A stretch of 8,953 bases of DNA from Aquimarina sp. (GTDB lineage: Bacteria; Bacteroidota; Bacteroidia; Flavobacteriales; Flavobacteriaceae). Of the stretch, positions 6,780-8,953 are shown piece after piece. Each line of letters opens with the position of its first letter. Positions within the stretch are counted from its first letter, which is position 1. The stretch is taken from NCBI GenBank assembly GCA_011524575.1, contig WTKB01000057.1, positions 1-8,953 on the forward strand, given 5' to 3'. The position numbers and the translations under genes are program-made. The notes below the pieces were generated by a model that saw only the letters and a list, made by a program, of their open reading frames with translations, did not search any database and was not told the origin of the DNA.

Positions 6780-6810
6780 TTGCAAGAGTATGTTTATTAC
6801 TGTACTTTTG
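6780..6810 (+). promoter_or_regulatory. predicted Bacteroidota promoter for hisF
   Basis: TTG at 6780-6782, then exactly 20 bases, then TACTTTTG at 6803-6810, which matches the -7 consensus TAnnTTTG completely. It points toward hisF and would give a leader of roughly 90-95 bases that includes the repeat core at 6851-6865. This is the only site among the intergenic regions examined with both elements at the right spacing. It would let hisF be transcribed independently of hisH-hisA, from which it is cut off by an opposing gene. Confidence 0.6.
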
Positions 6811-6850
6811 TAAATGTGGTATTTAAATTAATATAAATCTTAATATTGAA

Positions 6851-6865
6851 TTTAAACAAGCTTTT
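6851..6865 (-). repeat. short repeat core in the hisF leader
   Basis: TTTAAACAAGCTTTT is the reverse complement of AAAAGCTTGTTTAAA, close to the 15-base sequence at 4490-4504. It stands alone, without the remaining 30 bases of the long repeat, inside the predicted untranslated leader of hisF. Confidence 0.5.
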
Positions 6866-6911
6866 AAATACTTGAAATTGAAAAAAAGTACAAAAAACTT
6901 TTAATATACTT

Positions 6912-7667
6912 ATGCTTACTAAAAGAATCATTCCTTGTTTAGATATAAAAAATGGTAGAACTGTTAAAGGCGTTAATTTTGTAGATCTTCGTGATGCAGG
7001 TGATCCCGTTGAACTTGCGGCTATATATGCACAAACAGGAGCAGATGAATTGGTTTTTTTGGATATTTCTGCCACAGAAGAACGTCGTAAAACATTGGCT
7101 AATTTGGTTAAAAATGTAGCAAGGCAAGTAGATATTCCTTTTACTGTTGGTGGAGGGATATCTAGTGTAGCAGATGTTGCCATACTTTTACATAATGGTG
7201 CAGATAAAGTTTCTGTAAATTCTTCGGCTGTAAAACATCCTGATCTTATCTGTGAACTTTCAAAAAATTTTGGAAATCAATGTATTACTGTAGCTATTGA
7301 TGCCAAATTTATAAATAACGAATGGGTAGTGCATTTGGTAGGTGGTAAAGTTCCTACGGAGTATAAATTGTTTGATTGGGCAAAAGAAGCACAAGAACGT
7401 GGGGCAGGAGAAATATTATTTACTTCAATGGATAATGATGGTACTAAAGATGGTTTTGCCAATCAAGCCCTTGCAAAACTTAGTGAAACCTTACATATTC
7501 CAATAATTGCTTCTGGAGGAGCAGGGACTATGGAGCATTTTAAAGATGCTTTTGTTTTAGGAAAAGCAGATGCAGCTCTTGCTGCTAGTGTGTTTCATTT
7601 CAAAGAAATAGCTATTCCAGAACTTAAAGATTATCTTTATAGGCACGGAATTGACATGCGTCGTTAG
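6912..7667 (+). CDS. hisF: imidazole glycerol phosphate synthase, cyclase subunit HisF
   Basis: HisF uses ammonia from HisH to convert PRFAR to imidazole glycerol phosphate, which continues to histidine, and AICAR, which returns to purine synthesis. It is a (beta/alpha)8 barrel of 251 residues, the usual length. The N-terminus [19 protein letters not shown] is typical. Catalytic Asp11 (in PCLDI) and Asp130 (in VAIDAK) are both present. Phosphate-binding motifs include TVGGGI (78-83), [11 protein letters not shown] in the middle of the barrel and IASGGAGT near the end. The ATG at 6912 gives the conserved start. The upstream neighbour is an oppositely oriented gene, so hisF needs its own promoter, and one is predicted at 6780-6810. 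No hisIE follows; bshA begins 70 bases downstream on the same strand. Confidence 0.97.
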   Translation: MLTKRIIPCLDIKNGRTVKGVNFVDLRDAGDPVELAAIYAQTGADELVFLDISATEERRKTLANLVKNVARQVDIPFTVGGGISSVADVAILLHNGADKVSVNSSAVKHPDLICELSKNFGNQCITVAIDAKFINNEWVVHLVGGKVPTEYKLFDWAKEAQERGAGEILFTSMDNDGTKDGFANQALAKLSETLHIPIIASGGAGTMEHFKDAFVLGKADAALAASVFHFKEIAIPELKDYLYRHGIDMRR

Positions 7668-7677
7668 CGCTTGTTTA
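7667..7677 (+). repeat. short repeat core directly after the hisF stop
   Basis: GCGCTTGTTTA begins on the last base of the hisF stop codon. With the preceding TTA it matches bases 2904-2917 of repeat copy A at 13 of 14 positions. It is short, and an identical 12-base string also occurs by coding chance at 5663-5674, so on its own it is weak. Its position matches the repeat after hisA. Confidence 0.35.
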
Positions 7678-7737
7678 TCAGTATTTTTTACAAAAAAATC
7701 AAATTTAATATTACTTTTAAAGTTTTCTCCCTTTCTT

Positions 7738-8889
7738 ATGAATATATTAATGGTTTGCTACCCAACTTATGGAGGTAGTGGTGTAGTAGCTACAGAATTA
7801 GGGCTTTATTTGTCAAAAAAAGAAGGTTATACTGTTCATTTTGTGACCTATAAGCAGCCTGTGCGTTTGGAAATGCTTTCTGATAATTTACACTTCCATG
7901 AAGTGTCTGTACATAACTATCCATTGTTTCAATACCAACCTTATGAATTGGCTATTTCCAGTAAGCTTTTAGAGGTTGTTAAAGAACATGATATTGATTT
8001 GATTCATGTACACTATGCTATTCCTCATGCTTATGCGGCTTATATGACCAAACAAATGCTTTTAGAAGAGGGGATTTGTGTGCCATTAGTTACTTCTTTA
8101 CATGGTACAGATGTCACTTTGGTAGGTAAAAGTCCTATTTATAAAGCAGCAGTAACTTTTAGTATTAAACACAGTGATGCTGTTACAGCAGTTTCCGAGA
8201 GTTTAAAGTTAGATACGATTCGTATTTTTGGTATAGATCCTACACATATACAAGTTATACCTAATTTTATTCAGTTTTCAAAAATTGATTCAAAAATAGC
8301 AGCGAGTCAACGAAAATATCTTGCACAGGATTGCGAGAAAATTTTCACCCATATAAGTAATTTTAGAGCAGTAAAAAGGATTGAGGATGTGATACTTGTA
8401 TTTAATGAATGTTTAAAAAAACAGCCCGCTAAACTTATTATGGTAGGTGATGGGCCTTTAATTCCTATGGCAAAAGAAAAAGTAGCAGAATTAGGTATTA
8501 CTGATCATGTTGTTTTTTTAGGTAGTAGTAGGGAAATCCATAAAATATTATCCTATTCAGATATATTTTTATTGCCTTCTTCTTATGAGAGTTTTGGACT
8601 TTCAGCCCTAGAAGCCATGTCTTGCGGAGTTCCTGTGATTTCTAGTGATACAGGAGGTATTCCCGAGGTAAATACCGATGGTTTTTCTGGTTTTACAAGT
8701 CCAGTAGGTGCAATTAAAGAAATGGCAGAAAATGCATTATTTATTTTAAAAGATTCCAAAACACAGCAAGCATTTAAAGATCAGGCATATCAGAAAGCAT
8801 TGAGTTTTGATGCAGACAAAATTATCCCAATGTATGAGACTTTATATAAAAAAACCATAGCCTCTTTAAAAAGCACTTGTGCTGAATAA
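7738..8889 (+). CDS. bshA: N-acetyl-alpha-D-glucosaminyl L-malate synthase BshA (bacillithiol synthesis)
   Basis: BshA is a GT4-family, GT-B-fold glycosyltransferase that joins GlcNAc from UDP-GlcNAc to L-malate, the first step of bacillithiol synthesis in the cytoplasm. The 383-residue length fits BshA (about 375-385). The N-terminus VCYPTYGGSGVVATELG with GGSG at 12-15 is characteristic. Other family motifs are QPVRL (40-44), HVHYAIPHA (90-98), SLHGTDVTLVG (120-130), SNFRAVKRI (207-215) and the GT4 EX7E motif E284-E292 within YESFGLSALEAM. I choose the ATG at 7738 because conserved sequence starts there. An in-frame TTG at 7651 would overlap hisF and add 29 unconserved residues. It probably shares a transcript with hisF, 70 bases upstream. 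A general GT4 transferase is the alternative, but GGSGVVATELG strongly favours BshA. bshB and bshC are not in the window. Confidence 0.92.
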   Translation: MNILMVCYPTYGGSGVVATELGLYLSKKEGYTVHFVTYKQPVRLEMLSDNLHFHEVSVHNYPLFQYQPYELAISSKLLEVVKEHDIDLIHVHYAIPHAYAAYMTKQMLLEEGICVPLVTSLHGTDVTLVGKSPIYKAAVTFSIKHSDAVTAVSESLKLDTIRIFGIDPTHIQVIPNFIQFSKIDSKIAASQRKYLAQDCEKIFTHISNFRAVKRIEDVILVFNECLKKQPAKLIMVGDGPLIPMAKEKVAELGITDHVVFLGSSREIHKILSYSDIFLLPSSYESFGLSALEAMSCGVPVISSDTGGIPEVNTDGFSGFTSPVGAIKEMAENALFILKDSKTQQAFKDQAYQKALSFDADKIIPMYETLYKKTIASLKSTCAE

Positions 8890-8894
8890 TTATT

Positions 8895-8942
8895 AAGAAC
8901 TTGTTTAAACTCACTACTTCCTGTAATTCAAAATTTTAAGAA
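8895..8942 (+). repeat. dispersed repeat copy C, downstream of bshA
   Basis: This 48-base copy starts five bases after the bshA stop. It matches the minus-strand copy at 6581-6628 at 46 of 48 positions and copy A at 31 of 36. Its start, TTAAGAACTTG (8893-8903), recurs at 8936-8946, an 11-base direct repeat spaced 43 bases apart. A further unit or another inserted gene may begin just past the window edge. Confidence 0.85.
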
Positions 8943-8953
8943 CTTGGATCACT

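Larger units (their letters stand above)
6580..6911. other. divergent intergenic region between coiled-coil gene and hisF
   Basis: These 332 bases lie between the starts of two diverging genes. They contain a 48-bp repeat (6581-6628), two further short copies of its core (6627-6640 and 6851-6865), and a good Bacteroidota promoter candidate for hisF (6780-6810). A TAAATTTG at 6652-6659 also fits the -7 box but has no TTG at the proper distance. I see no RNA gene or open reading frame of note. Confidence 0.6.

Noticed and set aside
6797..7183. Minus-strand open frames overlapping hisF, including those at 6939-7127 and 7277-7462
   Set aside because: hisF is a clear, complete conserved gene on the other strand; these frames have no recognisable motifs.
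7651..7737. Extended bshA start at a TTG overlapping the hisF end
   Set aside because: The 29 extra residues are unlike BshA, and the family N-terminus begins at the ATG at 7738.
2904..8942. CRISPR array
   Set aside because: The repeats are kilobases apart, in both orientations, and vary; there is no regular repeat-spacer pattern and no cas gene.
1..8953. tRNA, rRNA or a recognisable transposase
   Set aside because: No cloverleaf-like or rRNA-like sequence was seen, and no reading frame shows transposase or recombinase motifs.

Overview
The window is AT-rich bacterial DNA, most likely from the phylum Bacteroidota. Three things point that way. No start codon has a convincing Shine-Dalgarno sequence. 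Promoter-like sites fit the Bacteroidota pattern (TTG, about 20 bases, TAnnTTTG). The gene content is a histidine block plus a BshA-type bacillithiol glycosyltransferase, a combination known from Flavobacteriia, Cytophagia and relatives. The two large lineage-specific proteins (one membrane-anchored with a proline-rich tandem repeat, one coiled-coil with a caspase-like motif) would fit a host- or protist-associated lifestyle, but this is only inference.

Layout from left to right: 1-198 AT-rich spacer. 199-1788 (+) N-terminally anchored protein ending in six and a half copies of a 19-residue proline-rich repeat. 1804-2808 (-) polytopic membrane protein of unknown function, convergent with the previous gene. 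2809-3134 intergenic region with a dispersed repeat copy, a 12-base direct repeat, a small hairpin and a -7-like box. 3135-3716 (+) hisH. 3763-4491 (+) hisA. 4502-4569 a perfect 32-bp inverted repeat between converging genes. 4570-6579 (-) large coiled-coil protein of unknown function with a possible clan CD cysteine-protease motif. 6580-6911 intergenic region with another repeat copy and the best promoter candidate in the window. 6912-7667 (+) hisF. 7738-8889 (+) bshA. 8890-8953 a third repeat copy, running to the window edge.

How the genes work together: HisA makes PRFAR, and HisH plus HisF form the two-subunit imidazole glycerol phosphate synthase that consumes it. All three catalytic centres are intact, so this part of histidine synthesis looks functional. 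In most Bacteroidota hisH-hisA-hisF(-hisIE) form one tight run. Here hisA and hisF are separated by a 2.4-kb stretch holding an oppositely oriented gene. That stretch is bounded by inverted copies of a 15-base sequence, AAGAGCTTGTTTAAA, which belongs to a repeat family occurring only around the his/bshA half of the window. hisIE is not next to hisF; bshA is. The main points of interest are the repeat-bounded insertion and its cargo gene, the apparent new promoter for hisF, and the proline-rich repeat protein.
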